The translations under genes and the position numbers were made by a program. The notes under the pieces are model-generated. The model did not search any database. It was not told where the DNA came from and saw nothing but the letters and a program-made list of their open reading frames with translations. DNA of 64,000 nucleotides. It comes from Aphelocoma coerulescens. Lineage: Eukaryota > Chordata > Aves > Passeriformes > Corvidae. This document shows positions 25,046 through 38,234 of this stretch, in pieces. The stretch spans positions 94,658,004 through 94,722,003 of the forward strand of contig NC_091015.1 in the NCBI RefSeq assembly GCF_041296385.1. The letters are read 5' to 3'. Each line of letters starts with the position of its first letter. Position 1 is the first letter of the stretch.

Positions 25046-27661
25046 TTTGTGCTGCAGGGTAGGGGAGGATGGAAAACAAAGCCTAGATCTGCAGGAAAGT
25101 AGGATTTTCTGTCAGCTGTGTATTGTTTTGTCCAGTGGTACCTGAAACCCAACCAGTTGTAGCTGCTTTTATAGCTGGATTAATAAGGTAGGTTTTTTAC
25201 CCCAGAGGATTTTATTTTCCAGGTCCTTGCCAAAGCAACTTCCAACTTACGTGTGGAAGCATCTGCCTGTCTTCTATTCACTGTCAGAACAATTTACAGT
25301 CAAGTGTAGCAAAATCTTCTCCCAGAGCAATAAAAAAAAATAAAAACCCTCCCCTAACATGACACTAATCTGGAATTATCACCGTAACAGTCTACAACTT
25401 TTCAGTAATTGTTCCAGAGACAGAGCTAAAATTGGTTTGCCTGGGAATGTGTTGCAAACCCAGCTAAGTCTGTCTTTCATTCATTAAGGCATTGAAATAT
25501 GTCCCCAGAAGACAGGGATTCAGAGATGAACAACTGCTCATTCTACTGAAATAAAGCCCAACATCTGCTTCTTTCTAAGGACACTGGTATTTGCATTTGA
25601 AATCACAGTTAAATGGAAAGTATGTTGTTTTCTGGCATAAAATGTAATTCCAAAGATGTTGCAATTCAGTATGCATTTTTTTCCTGGATTCTAATTGTGT
25701 TTATAAATTACGTTCCTATTTTGTATGAAATTGTGAAACTTTTTACAGTATCTGAGTGGTAGTATGTCTCATAATGAGCTGCTACAGGGATGGATCCTTT
25801 CCATTCTTCTAAGACATCTTTTCTAGAATATTTATTCATTTTGGCATTTTATCTGTCAATGTCCTAGTTGTTTGACCATACACCAAAGGGGAAAGAACAT
25901 GAAATGGATTGTATGCCACGAATGGGGCCTCTGCTCTCACTACTAGCAGGAAATCAAAAAGTGACTCTTCTCCTGCAAGCTTGTTTAAAAACTGTATCTC
26001 AAATAGCTGTTCTCCTGACTGAAATATGAAAGAAATGGGAAATGAATGTGAGTTGAAGCCTTTATCTGCTCTGAAGTATTTGAAGCACTTGAGCATTTAA
26101 ATTGTGGGTACAAGAAAGACAGCCTATGAAAATGGTTCTTGTCCTTTGTTGCAAACCTGCAAACCTGCTGACTGGTTTTCTTTGATTGCTAATTGCCTAA
26201 TTCTGGCATCTGTGAGAAACAATGAATGTTAAGAATCTACGTTCTAAAATATTTTTACATTTTCTCCAATACCGTATTTAAAAAATGTCCTGCTCACCTT
26301 CCCTTTCTGAGGTGTTAGGATGTAAAACTGTCAATGCTGGACTAAACTAAAAGATTCAGGCAACCCAATGTCCTCCATCTGACCATAACACATGCTTAGG
26401 AAAGAGTATAAGACACCAGATCTGTAGAAATAAGGCTAAACCAGTAGATGTGTTTCTTACTGGAATATCCCCTGGGGCAAATTAAGCTTTCTTTTCTGTA
26501 TCCATGGGAAAATACATTTTTTAGGTTTAGGTCCTGAGGGCTGCAACAATAAATGGTGTGATTTTTCAGTCTTAATCTCATGAAGACAAGAGATATTTTC
26601 CTTTCCACTGCTGTTGGTGATCAGTGTGCATGATAAATTGTGACTAAAAAGTGTCCTCTAACAGCACTTTCCTTAGGGTTTTACTTGCATGTGGCTTATT
26701 TCCAGTGAGATGGAGAGGAATGAAAACAAAGATTTTGCACTTTAGCAGCTTAAACAGTTTCCAAGTAATGGACATTTTATAATGAGAAAGCGACACATTG
26801 TAACCTCAGTGGTGGTGTTCCTGTTTCTTTAGTGAAGGGACCGACTTTGTAGAGCTAAAATAATTTACATGGGATGAGGCTCTCAGTGATGATATATCTA
26901 TTTTTGTATGTTAAAGACTTTATAATATTCATCTAGGGCTATAGTTCCACATGTCATCAAATGAAGCCCTACCTCCTCCTAAACCTTGGGTAGAAAAAAG
27001 GAGTTGGTATCTTGTCTAGCAGTATTGTTGATTAGAGTTCGTTAGAGTTTGTTTTTCCTGTTCTCTTTTTAGTTTTTTTGTATCTATTCACCTTGCCTTA
27101 CATCTTCATGCCAGGTTTGCTCTCTTTTTATTCTTTTGCTGTCTGCTCTCCTTTTTTACCACAAGCGACCTTAAATGCACAGGTAATCCAATAATACTTT
27201 AGCTTTGAACTTTTGAACCAAAAGCCTTCAATCTAGAGACAAAACATGATTCCTGTCACCTTTTTGTCCAGAGAGAGTTGCATGGGCAGTCTGTAGCAGG
27301 CACGTAACTAAGAATTTTTTTATTTCATTGGGATCTTAGGTGGTGTAAATCAGCATTTCTCTTCTACAAAAGTCAAGGGAACTCAAGGCAACTTGCATCC
27401 GGTAGGAGCTGACAATTAAAAGCACTGTATTTTGAATCCTAGAGGAAATTTTTAAATACAGATATCCAGATATTTGTTTTCCACAGAACAAACACTGAGA
27501 ACAAAATCAAGGGCTGACCCTTCTTGTCAGACTTGCACTGCACAGACTTTCTACTGCATTGTCAGTGTACGTGTACAAAGAGATCTCTGTCCCCTTCATC
27601 CCTCACCCCAAGTGTTGCTCTTATATGAGCAGGCTCCCTCATGCTTAAGCCCCTTCACATA
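25046..27661. other. Unique AT-rich DNA, no gene seen
   Basis: No gene or mobile element recognised. Several pyrimidine-rich stretches occur, for example 27040-27160. Confidence 0.5.
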
Positions 27662-27735
27662 TAGAAGCATAGAATCATTAGTGTTGGAAAAGACATCCAA
27701 AATCAAGTCCAGCCTTTGACTCAGTACATTGAAGA
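27662..27735 (-). mobile_element. CR1 LINE 3' terminal fragment
   Basis: 'gaagcatagaatcatt' followed by 'gttggaaaagacatcc' and 'tcaagtccagcctttgac' is the reversed CR1 3' end of the subfamily whose tail reads 'ggttggactTgat...' on its sense strand. Only about 75 bp remain. Confidence 0.8.
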
Positions 27736-30700
27736 GCCACAAATCCAGCATGATTCCTTGTTACAGTAATGGAATACACTTATAAAGTAACTCTCACAGG
27801 CATTGATAAGGTATGTTGGGAGACGGTAAAGTGGATATTATTAGTGAAGCCTTCAGTAGATCTTATGTCACCTGGCAAACAGCCAGATCTTTACATTAAT
27901 GATCTTGGACCAATGTTAAATAAGTAATTATGACTGCTAGGGCTCAAAGGGATGAAATAGTCATTTTTAATTAATTAATCAACTGAATTCATATTTGACA
28001 TGCCTGTTACCCTCTTTGTACTCCTTATGGTGAGTCCTTTGGACAACTGAATTAAGTTTGATATGTATCTAACTCACCTCTGTGTACAGATAGAAAAAAT
28101 TGCCATATTTCTACTCCTGACTGGTCATAATCACTACTGTACTGCTTTATTTATGACAATTTAAATGTAAAAACCTCAGTCAACCAGATGCTAAGAAAAT
28201 CTTCATTTAACCTTTCACATTGCTTTGAGTGGGTGTGTCACCCAAAGAGTCTGTAATTTTTCCTTTATCACATGTGACTTTAACCTTAAATCATCTCTCA
28301 CATATCTTTCCTGAAGGAGAAAGGATTGATCTTTCAATGTAATACTATTTTATCATTTTGCATCCTTTGGTAGAACAGGAATACAGAGGAAAGCCTATCT
28401 GTGGACATGATTCATGTTCCTCTGATGATGCCAGGGAGCTTGGTACCTTATTTTTTGAGGATGGAACTTACACAATCACAAAGAATGATAAGCAAAAAAT
28501 TCTTGCAAGAAAACACTGTTCCCTAAGTCAGATCTGAGTTTCATGTATTCACAGTCTTCTGATTGCACAGGAACTCCTTCAGAGATATTTGATTGTGCAG
28601 CATAACTCAGGAAGATCTGATAGATAGAATTCGTTCTGAAAACAATTCCTTCCAGTGAGGAAGTAAAACAAAGAATAAATCATTATATTGTAAATCCATC
28701 CACTACAACTGCCCAACAACTTTTCCTCCTTGTCTTTATAGACAGGTGGGCTCAGCTTGGTCTGCAATCTCTTCCTCTGAGATGCCTATTCTTTTCTAAT
28801 GACTAAGCCCTCACTCCAATTTTAAGCACCTTGATCAGGTTAATTTAATTCAATTTTGATCTCTTAATTAATGCTTCTGCTTGGGGTGTGTTTGCATTAG
28901 ATGTGCTGTACTACATTGGAGACGGGTCCCTGTTGATACCAGCCACACACCTTATTCAAGTGAACATTTAGGTGAAGAACACCCCTATATTAAATACCAC
29001 AAAGTGCTGTGAATAACTTTTGTTAGGTCACATTTTCCTCACTGACATGCAAATGCACTCACGTTTCTATAGAGCATGCCAAATAAATTATGCTTTTGTT
29101 TGGAGATCTGCATTGGATGTCTTCATACTACAGAGGGAAAGAGGAATAAAAACTACACACATTAATCACTGGCCTGATCTCCACCCCTCTCGCTCTTAAA
29201 GTTCCTCCTTCAAAATATTTCTCTCTTTTTTTTTCCCCTTTGGTTATGGTTGCAGTCTGGCAGAGATAAATACACTAGATTTATGTTTTGAATCCTTTGC
29301 TCATTTAAAAATGTTATAGTTGTTATACAGATTATTCCTGCAGGTCCTGGTTCTCTAAGGATTAGTACTAGTACTTTAAAGAGTACTTCACTTAGCTAGC
29401 TCCTGTTTTAATAGGGCAAGGACCTCTATTTGTTTTGGCTGCCCTTTCTTTACATTTAATCCCTTGACAGGGAACTACAGGAATGCTTGGACTTTTATGA
29501 CTCTCAGATTGGTGCTGAATCCCTTCTCTTATCCTTCTTATTTTTTTAATCTATTGATGGAAAACATTATATTACAATAAAAGTTTACTGTTGGGACAAC
29601 TTAATCCTGCTGCAATTTTCTTGTAGATTTCCTGTAGTAACTTAGCTATTTTAAAAACAAGCAGCCTAAACAATCTGAATAGCACAGTGAGAAGTTTGCT
29701 TTGCAGATGGACATGGTTTACAAAGTTCTACCAGCCCTTAGAGAAGCTTCTCCCCCTGAGACACCAGATAGAAATGCAGGTACTGCTTTCCAAGCAGGAA
29801 AATAACACCTCTCCTGGTTTGAGAGGTGAAAAATAAAAAAGAAAAAACCTGAAACTGGACCCATGGATTTCCCTTACCAAATCAGAAACACAAGTAAGCT
29901 TGCTTCCTAGGGTATATGCTCCAAGAGTTCTGTCAAGAAGTGTCTCATTCTGAAAGAACACAATAACTACAGGGTGGTGGTGGTGGGAGTGAAGGGGAGG
30001 GTGTCCCTTGGCAGTAGCTGTGCTACTTTCCCTTACTTCTCTGTGGGTCTGCTTTAGACAGACATGCATTCCTGCTTCTCTTCAGCATGAAAACCAAATT
30101 ATTTTAATGCCATTGACCATAATATTGAAAAGATCCACTTGATTGAAACGTACCAGAGCCTGCCAAGTAACTTTGACAAGGGTTCTTTTGGGGGATGGTT
30201 TCCCTGAGCTAGACAGATGCTTTGCCTTTTCTTCTTGACAGCTTTTGCACTGAGTCCCCCAGAGACAAAGAAAGCAGTAGGAAGCAAAGGATCTCCCTCA
30301 GGAGCAGAGGACATATTGCAAGTTCAGAAATAGTTGTGAAGGGCTGAGGAACACTTACATCCTGGAAGGGGCCATTTGAATTTGCTCTGCAGCGTGCATA
30401 ATCTATTGGACACAAATACAGAGAAAGGTTGACAGATGTTCTGTTATGTGGCCGTATTTGAAATGTGTTTGTTCATGTAACCTTTAGCTCACTTCTGCTG
30501 CTTTAAGGATTTCTGTATCCAGAAATTCCATTTCCTTGAAGTTATTCCTACTGTTTCTTCGGGTGATTGGATAAATAACTAAACAGTAACATTTTAATGT
30601 AAATACATTTTAATCGTTCTCTACAACTCCCAGAAGGCTGGAATTATGAAAAGTCTAAGAAGACAGCCAGCTACCTGAATTAATTCTCTTTAATATAAAG

Positions 30701-31167
30701 TGGAGGGTGGGGGGACAAAAAAGAGAGAATCTCTGGGTTTATCATAGCTGCCAATAAACTTTCATGCATGTAGTGTTGGTCCAAATCACCCAGTACCTCC
30801 AGCAAAAGAACTTCATCTAAGAGCAATGTTGCTAGATGTTCCTAGACAATTGTTAAACCAAGCAAGAAAGAAAAAGAAATTCAAAACTAAAAAAAATAGT
30901 GAAAAAACAAATTTGCCCTGCTGAACTGTTAATCATGAAGAAGAGGCCAGTACTTTCCAAATATAAAGGAGCACACCACAGTTTTGCTGAAATCACAATA
31001 GTGAGTGAACCACCACTCTCAGCAGCTATTTCAAAACTGCTGTGGGGAAGCTGGAAAGTCTGAAAACATGTTTATTTGCTATCACACTTGTTTTTGTCAG
31101 AGGATTACCAAATCATCACCAGGATAAGTTGTTGGGGAAAAAATCTGGTTCATATCTTGTGCTTTAC
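27736..31167. other. Unique DNA, no gene seen
   Basis: It contains a stretch dense in TAATTA/ATTAAT and octamer-like sites (28800-29180; see findings) and a G-rich run at about 29970-30003. No exon or transposable element was recognised. Confidence 0.45.
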
Positions 31168-31350
31168 AGCACTGGAATAGATTTTCCAGAGAAGCTGTGG
31201 ATATCCCACTCCTGGAAGTGTTCAAGGCCAGGCTGGATGGGGCTCTTGAGAAACCTGGACTAGTGGAAGATGTCCCTGCCCATGGCAGGGGGGTTGGAAC
31301 TGGATGATCTGTAAGGTCCCCTACAACCCAAATCATATAATTCTATAACT
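31168..31350 (+). mobile_element. CR1 LINE 3' fragment, well preserved
   Basis: It runs from 'agcactggaatagattttcc' through 'gaagtgttcaaggccaggct', 'ggatggggctcttgag', 'cctgcccatggcaggggggt' and 'ggatgatctgtaaggtcc' to the tail ATAATTCTATAA. It is the least decayed CR1 copy in the window and is 5'-truncated. Confidence 0.93.
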
Positions 31351-32570
31351 CTAAGAAATAGAAGGACAAACTACATCCCGGGGTAGCATAGGAATCTTTG
31401 TACTCGGTAGTTTTTGCTTGCCATGCCCACAATGTTTTTCAATTAACAACAAGCCTATTGCACACCACACTGCAGAAACTTTCTGATGGGGGCCTTTAAG
31501 GTTATCTAATGCTCCTGATACAGCTGCATGACTGGCATATTTTGTGCAACCTTCTGTCCCAATGTTGAAGAGAAAGAAAAAATGTTTGGGAGGTAAGCCA
31601 TCAGAAGTAAATGAAAAGCTATGGGAAGGTAAAAGAGCATAACAAATAATGCTTGCTTATGAATAGCAGCTATTTATACCCTGAAGTCAACAGAAGGAAG
31701 AATTCTTGGAGTTTGGATGGTGTCACACCAGAGGAAAAGAGAACTATCAAGGTCCGTTTACCATTAGTGAACACTGAGTGGGTTTAAGTGGAACCAATTC
31801 TAGTAACTTACACTTTTAGATTAAAAAGTAAAGGTGACCAAACTGTTCCTGTGATCCTGTAATTCTAAAATAGAAGGTATACTTTCTTCAGAGGAATTTA
31901 GGTGACTCTGAAAGCAAACTGCCTTTATTCTACTAAGTTTTGAGAACAGCCCATTTGTGTTAGGCCTTTTTGCAAGGTAAAGGAGGGAAAATGTAGCCTA
32001 ACAGAAGTTTTAAGAACCATTTGAAAACCTATTTCAGCACGTTAATAGACTAGTGAGGTAAGTTATGCACAGTCTTGAAAAATGGTTTTTACAGAACTCA
32101 TCCTACCCTTTTCAGCTGACAGACACTTCAGACTCTCTGTCTGTGATTCAATTAAATAGAAAAGTAGAAGTAAGAGTATTTTGGCAGGGAACTAAATTAT
32201 ATCAACTATGTAAATCACTTGTCAGGAATCTAGCAGCTGTTTTCCTGAATTCATGGACAGCCAGGGGAAAACTAAAGCTGAGAGAGTTTACAAGCTGCTC
32301 AACAATTCAACCATTCCTTTACACAGGAATGATCTGAAACTCTCCAACACCCACTGGAGTGAAAACTCATCCATGCCAATAAACTTTCCACAGGCAGACT
32401 TCAATAATCTGCCTGCAAGATTGCACTTGAGCCTCCCTAAAGAAGGCACTAGAATGTGATATTAGCAGTGAGCTGGTTTGTCTCTTCAGCTTATTTTCTG
32501 CTGCTGATGCATATGGGGAGCAGCAAGTGAGATCCTTACTCACTCAGGGGTGTCCCTTCAGAGGCAGGAC
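31351..32570. other. Unique DNA, no gene seen
   Basis: No gene or repeat family recognised. The open frame at 32065-32337 has no known match. Confidence 0.5.
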
Positions 32571-32606
32571 GAGGGAAGGGAGGGAGGGCGGGAGGGCGGG
32601 GGAGAG
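32571..32606 (+). repeat. G-rich tract, G-quadruplex candidate
   Basis: Seven runs of three or more G on the plus strand, separated by one or two bases (GGGAAGGGAGGGAGGGCGGG and on). This is far more than the four runs needed for an intramolecular quadruplex. No CpG island or gene start was identified beside it. Confidence 0.8.
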
Positions 32607-35600
32607 AAAAGCAAGTGCTGAGATCGTTCCAAAAGCAGGAAGGAGCTTGTAACTCAGAATTTGTGCCATTCTCTCCACATCTCCCCTGGATGTCCATGAA
32701 ATAGCCAGTCAGACTAGCTGTTGTCTGTGGTCCACCAGGTGAGAGTCTGTATGCCAGTGCTCCAACTGGCTCCAACAGAAAGCTCCAAGGGATGGCACTG
32801 GAGTTTTGGCTTTATTTGTTAGGGTTTACCCTGAATGGTGTTGAAGAACTCTTAACTTCCAGCACAGGATAACTGTTCCATGAAATACAATGAGATGCTT
32901 GTGAACATCTCAAAGCTTTAGTAACAAGTGGCTTACCTTAGTCCCTCAAAGTCATCTGTGTACCACCCAGGACAATTATTCCAGCCACAAAAACAAGATT
33001 TCTTTAATCAATACCTACTGAATTCTAAGCACCTTGAAGTCAGCTGACACACATAGTGAAAATTGCCTTCAGCAATAGTTTCAGAAAACCAATAGTTAAA
33101 GATCAGTATACATGTATAGACATAGATATAGATAAGGTTTTGATTACATTTAATGACTGTATACAAAGAACAGATTATTATTTTCCCCTCTGCATTGAAC
33201 ATACCATATTGGTGTACAATTCATACCTACCAAAAACCTCCAATGCTCTCAGCAGTTTAAAGGGGTGCTTCAGCTGCATAAAATTTAACAAGTATCTTTG
33301 CCATGAGTGATTCTCTTAAATTAACGTTGTGTTTTCTTCCTGCACATGGGTTTGTCCAAAAATATGCTGAATGCTGGTGGTTGTCAGCTGATGTACATAC
33401 CATAAAGATCTTCTGTGATATTTTTATATTTTTCTAATGTATGCCAAGCAACTTGGTACCACAAATATATGATGCACAGAATAGAAATTTAAAGTCACAG
33501 TTGCTTTTCAGACTGTTCCTGCAATAAATCTAGGGCTTCCAGGGGCCTAATTACATATTTTAAATGAAGCATACACTTAAGCATCTTGCCAAGTCAAAAC
33601 CTTTTTCTGTAAACTCTCTTGCTAGCTATTTTTACCCATTTTCTAGCATAATGCAAAATAGAGCTCCCACTTGGGTGCTCTGATATATAGTGAATAATTG
33701 CAGCTGAATGGAAAACAGAAACATTTTTTGAGGGGAAAAATGACTCCCCCTTGCTTTATCTCAAAATATTCCAAGAAACAACTACAGTAATAAAGTTAAA
33801 ATTCATAATAACAGCAATATAAAGCAATATATAGAAATGTAAAGCAAATAATAGTAACAATTCAGAAACTGTTTTCAATTGCCTTCACCGTAACTAAATT
33901 ATTTGCTCTGTGGATATGGCTATTAATTTCCACAAGAAAATTCATTAGATAAGGTATATTTACTCAGAGGGAGGAGTGGTGTCAGAATCTGGCCCCAGTG
34001 GGTTGACGTTTTAAATCAATTTTCTGACTGCCTGTAGTGGTCACATTTAAAAAGCAGATTTAGAGTAAATAAGTCAGCAAGAGAATGCTTTGCAAAAACT
34101 AAAGATTGTTTGGTGAGGTCAACCATTTTTTTTTCCATTATGACGTATGGATTCTGAGAAAGTTTGGGAAAGAAAGAGAATAATCCAGTAACATTCTGTT
34201 GCATAGATAAATATAATTTTAGTAAATAACTGTGACTATATTAAGGTGTATGTAAGTATTTAGTTTTTAGCTCAGACATACTATTACCATAAATAAAATA
34301 TAAAACTTTATGAAATATACATAATAAAACTTTGGGGGTTTTTTTATCCACTGTTTTTTCTGGTTTCATTCAAACCCTTCTAAGCAGCATTACTTAATTA
34401 CTATAAGACCCAATGACTAAGAGGTAATAGCAGAGAGACACTCTTTTGTAAAACAGCAATATTGTATGCTGATAAACAGGGAAGCATATCTCTCAGGCAG
34501 CACAAAACAAACCACTTCTGCTTACCAAAGGTGTTGACGCTAAAATTTTGACGTTTCAAGTAAACCTTTTTTGTTTTATTTCCTTTTCCCTCCTCCTATT
34601 TTTTCCTCTCTCAGTATTTTGTCTCTTTCTCACTGACCCCTTCTCTGTTTTGCCTTTTCTCCTCCCCCATTTCTTTCTATGAAAGCTGATTGTCAATGGA
34701 GAGGAATTAATAAAGGAAATTTAACATTCTACAGTACAATTTCAAATCATACTTGTACAAGTTGACCTTGGCAGATTTTTCAAAGTAGATGGTTTTACAG
34801 TGAACCTAGTTCTTAACTTTCTTATTAGAAAAAGAATTCTGCTTCCAGGTGGATGATCTATCATAATGGGAAATGAGTAGCTTATCATTACAACGAAGAA
34901 ACTGGATTTTGGCTGAGGAAATAACCAGCACACCAGTTCTTACTTTCATACCATGAGTGCAAGTTAAAACAGAAGTCTGATAATGAATATATATTGAAAT
35001 TATTGAAAATAGCTGTGCTTAGCTGACTGGATCTGAAAGGTAGTTACAGCAAAAAGCTCAAAGGTAAGAAAATTACTGCAAGCAAAAAAATGCAAGAAAA
35101 TATAGAGTTCAGTAGGTAAGAAAACAAAGGATGATGGGCAAGAAACTGGTTGAAAAGCACTGATACCTTATTAGGCATGCTGCAATTTTAGAAGACAGGG
35201 CTGCAATTAAGGAAGGTTGTTAAAGTTTTTTTTCTTTGTTCTTTTATCCTGTTCTTTCACAATGTTCAGGTGCAAAATGATGTCAAAGAAGATACAGAAT
35301 TATTAGTTCCCAAACATCTGAGGAACTGAATAGAGTGCCCAGACTTTCCTCTGTTCTTCCCCTACCATCTTCCCATCCTGCATTTGAATCCATTTACTGG
35401 CTTTTCTATTGCATTTGCTTTAGAGTGCCATTTCTTTAATTGCACCTCTTATTTGCCTTCTTTTGTAAGGCTTTTTCTACAGCCTTGTTTTCTCTTCTAC
35501 TTTTTACCTACAATCTGTGCAGTCTCCCTTTTCATACTCTCTAGCACTACACTCATGAACTGTTGATACAGCATTGATACAAGTTCCCAATGCATTCACT

Positions 35601-38090
35601 GCTCACCTGTAGTTTACCTTTCTTTTCTCCAAGTTTCTCCTTTTACAGTATTCATTAAGCAACTTAAGCAAATGAAAAATTTGTGGACTATTGGCAGCTT
35701 TCAGCAAATTATAGTTCTGTGACTTCTTTAGTGACAAAAGTATTCTTGGCTTCATACTTTTCACAAATGAAAAAAGCTAGTATAGACAAGCATATTTTTG
35801 TGTGGTTTTATGAGCCCAAAAACCTCCAAAGAACATTGCTAATTCACATTATGTCCTTGAATGACAGATTTAGAACTTAAATCTCTTATTTAGGGGAAAA
35901 CTATATATAATTCGAAGTAAACGGAGAATGTCTTGTTACATAAGTTCCTGTAGAGAATCCAACACATTCTTTACCCCCAAAAATACAAGGAGAATAACTT
36001 TTGCCCATTGAAATGAGAGCTGAAGCTACCATTGCTTTCAGTAGTTCTATGAAACTGACAGTCCAGTAAGTTTCTGCACAAACCCTCCCTTACAAACTGC
36101 CTTGACCAGGATTGAGTCTGGCAGACTGGCACGTTAATTCTTTGTGCACTTGGCATATCAGTATCTGTTTTGTGAAAAATTTAAATTTCATAAATAAGCC
36201 TGGTTTTCTCCTTTTGGGGAAACTACACCCTTCAATATTCTTTATGTCCGTGTCTGTGGGATTTGTTTCAGAACAGAGATCTCAAACATACAGATAAGAA
36301 CTGGGGCCAGAACAGAGAAACCCAACCAGTTGTCTCTGATCACCCAGCCTTTCTATAAACCTCTGCCAAGGAAAGGTCACCATGCAGCATCATTAAGAAT
36401 GATGCCAGTAGGAAGGAACAATCATATAGCCCCATTAGCAAGGCATAAAACCTGTTTACTACTTCTTGTGTGGGGTCAGGATTATCAAGGCTAAAAAGAT
36501 GACAGTGGTATAGTCTTCAGTAAGTCATGTCAGTGAACACAAGTCACATACACCATTCTGATTTCCATTCTTCTTCTCCATACTGATAAAACAACAAAAA
36601 ATATCAGATAGAAAAGCAATATTGTAGATTGCACATGCCTGACCACCTAAGTTTTGGGGAAAGAACAATGGGAGAAAGATGTGCATTTAAAGTGTTGAGA
36701 GGCAGTAGTGATGGGCAGCAGTGAGGGGTTAAGAAATAAGGAAGTCTAGGAATATTCCTGTAGTGTAGGTGAGGTTATCTATGTGGGCTTCACATATTTA
36801 CACTTACATACTTATAACCAGACAGACTGTCTTGCATCTGACAGACAATACAAAAAGAAAAAAAAAAAATAAAACACTTTTTTGAATGTGTCATTTTTAT
36901 TTTGTAAGGTTTTTTCTCCTTTCTCCCCTCCAATTCTTTCCAAAGGTTTATAGTCCTCAGTACAGTATTTATAAGGTTTCCTTGTCCATGCCTGAGAATC
37001 ATGCTGTGTTGCCTGACGACCTTGTCTATGTTTCAGATACTTGTAAAAAAGGATATTTTATCATAGAGAGCAAAACTTGATTCTTCTGTCTGAAAGTAAT
37101 TTGGGAACGGTGAGGGTTATGATCATACTGAAAGGGGAAATGTTTCTGAAACGTGCAGCACACCACATCTATCAAATCTGCACCTAATTTTCCTTTTCCT
37201 GCTCTGCATTTGAATGAATCTGCCAGCTGCCCACAGTACTTTAGAAATATGGATAAGAAATTTGGGATATTTCACCATATTTAGCCTCACAGACGTAAGG
37301 AAGCATTTTGATACATTGATCAGCTTTTTCACCCTCTATAGGAAACTGGCTCTAGCATTGGCTTCCTTACATGACATCCCTTCTGCATTAATAAAAGGTC
37401 ATCTTTATAAAGCGAAGAACTTAGCAATCTCCAGCTGTTTTCATCATCCCACTCAAATGACTAACAGTCGAATATAGAGGAGTGTAGACACAGGTGTAGA
37501 CACACACACATATCAGTGCAATACATCCATTCTTTACATGACCAATGCTGAAGATAGCTCAGTGACTTAGATTCCTTCCATATTTAAAGAAAATTCACTT
37601 ATTGAAAGATATTTCATGTTCATTAATTCTTAAGGTTCCCTCAGAGCTATGCACAACAGGTAGACTCCCTGAAAAAATACTGATCTGCTCATTATCTGGA
37701 GATTTTGACACAAATTTTAACATACTCTTAATTCTATCCATGGAGCCAAAAGCATCTAACATCACAAATGAATGAATAAATTAAATCACTCAGTTAAAAA
37801 AAAAACCCAACAACAAAAAAACCCAAAACCACAAACAAACTAAACAAACTAAACTAAACACAAAGCCAGCCAAACAAATTTGCACACAATATCTGAACAT
37901 GTCTGAGATAATTTTTGACCCTGAGAGGTAGCACAGGCAGAACAGAAAAAAAGCAGTATAGAATGAGGGAAAAACTTCAGGCAACCTCATCTTGTCCTGA
38001 TCTATCTAACTCTTAGTGTGGTCCCTCTAATCAGCATCACATCACAAAAGACCTTGAAACTATAGCACACGATGAACCATTTTTTGTTTT
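32607..38090. other. Unique AT-rich DNA, no gene seen
   Basis: No coding exon or mobile element recognised. It holds a pyrimidine-rich tract at about 34560-34680 and an A/C-rich simple stretch at 37797-37870. Confidence 0.5.
37797..37870. repeat. A/C-rich simple sequence
   Basis: Runs of A interrupted by CCC, AAC and AAACT units. It looks like a degenerate poly-purine-free simple repeat; the minus-strand open frame across it is an artefact. Confidence 0.75.
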
Positions 38091-38234
38091 ATCATAGAGT
38101 CATAGAACCTGGGTTGGAAAAGATCTTAAAGATCATCCAGTTCCAACCCCCTGCCATGGGCAGGGACACCTTCCACTAGACCAGGTTACTTAGAGCCCCA
38201 TCCAACCTGGCCTTGAAAACTTGCAGGGATGAGT
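38091..38234 (-). mobile_element. CR1 LINE 3' fragment
   Basis: ATCATAGAGTCATAGAACC, then 'gatcatccagttccaacccc', 'ctgccatgggcagggacacc', 'ttccactagaccaggtt' and 'catccaacctggccttgaaa' give the reversed CR1 3' end. It pairs closely with the plus-strand copy at 31168-31350 and so probably belongs to the same subfamily. Confidence 0.93.

Noticed and set aside
24858..25079. Minus-strand frame rich in Tyr and Ile
   Set aside because: It is a translation of the TA/AC microsatellite.
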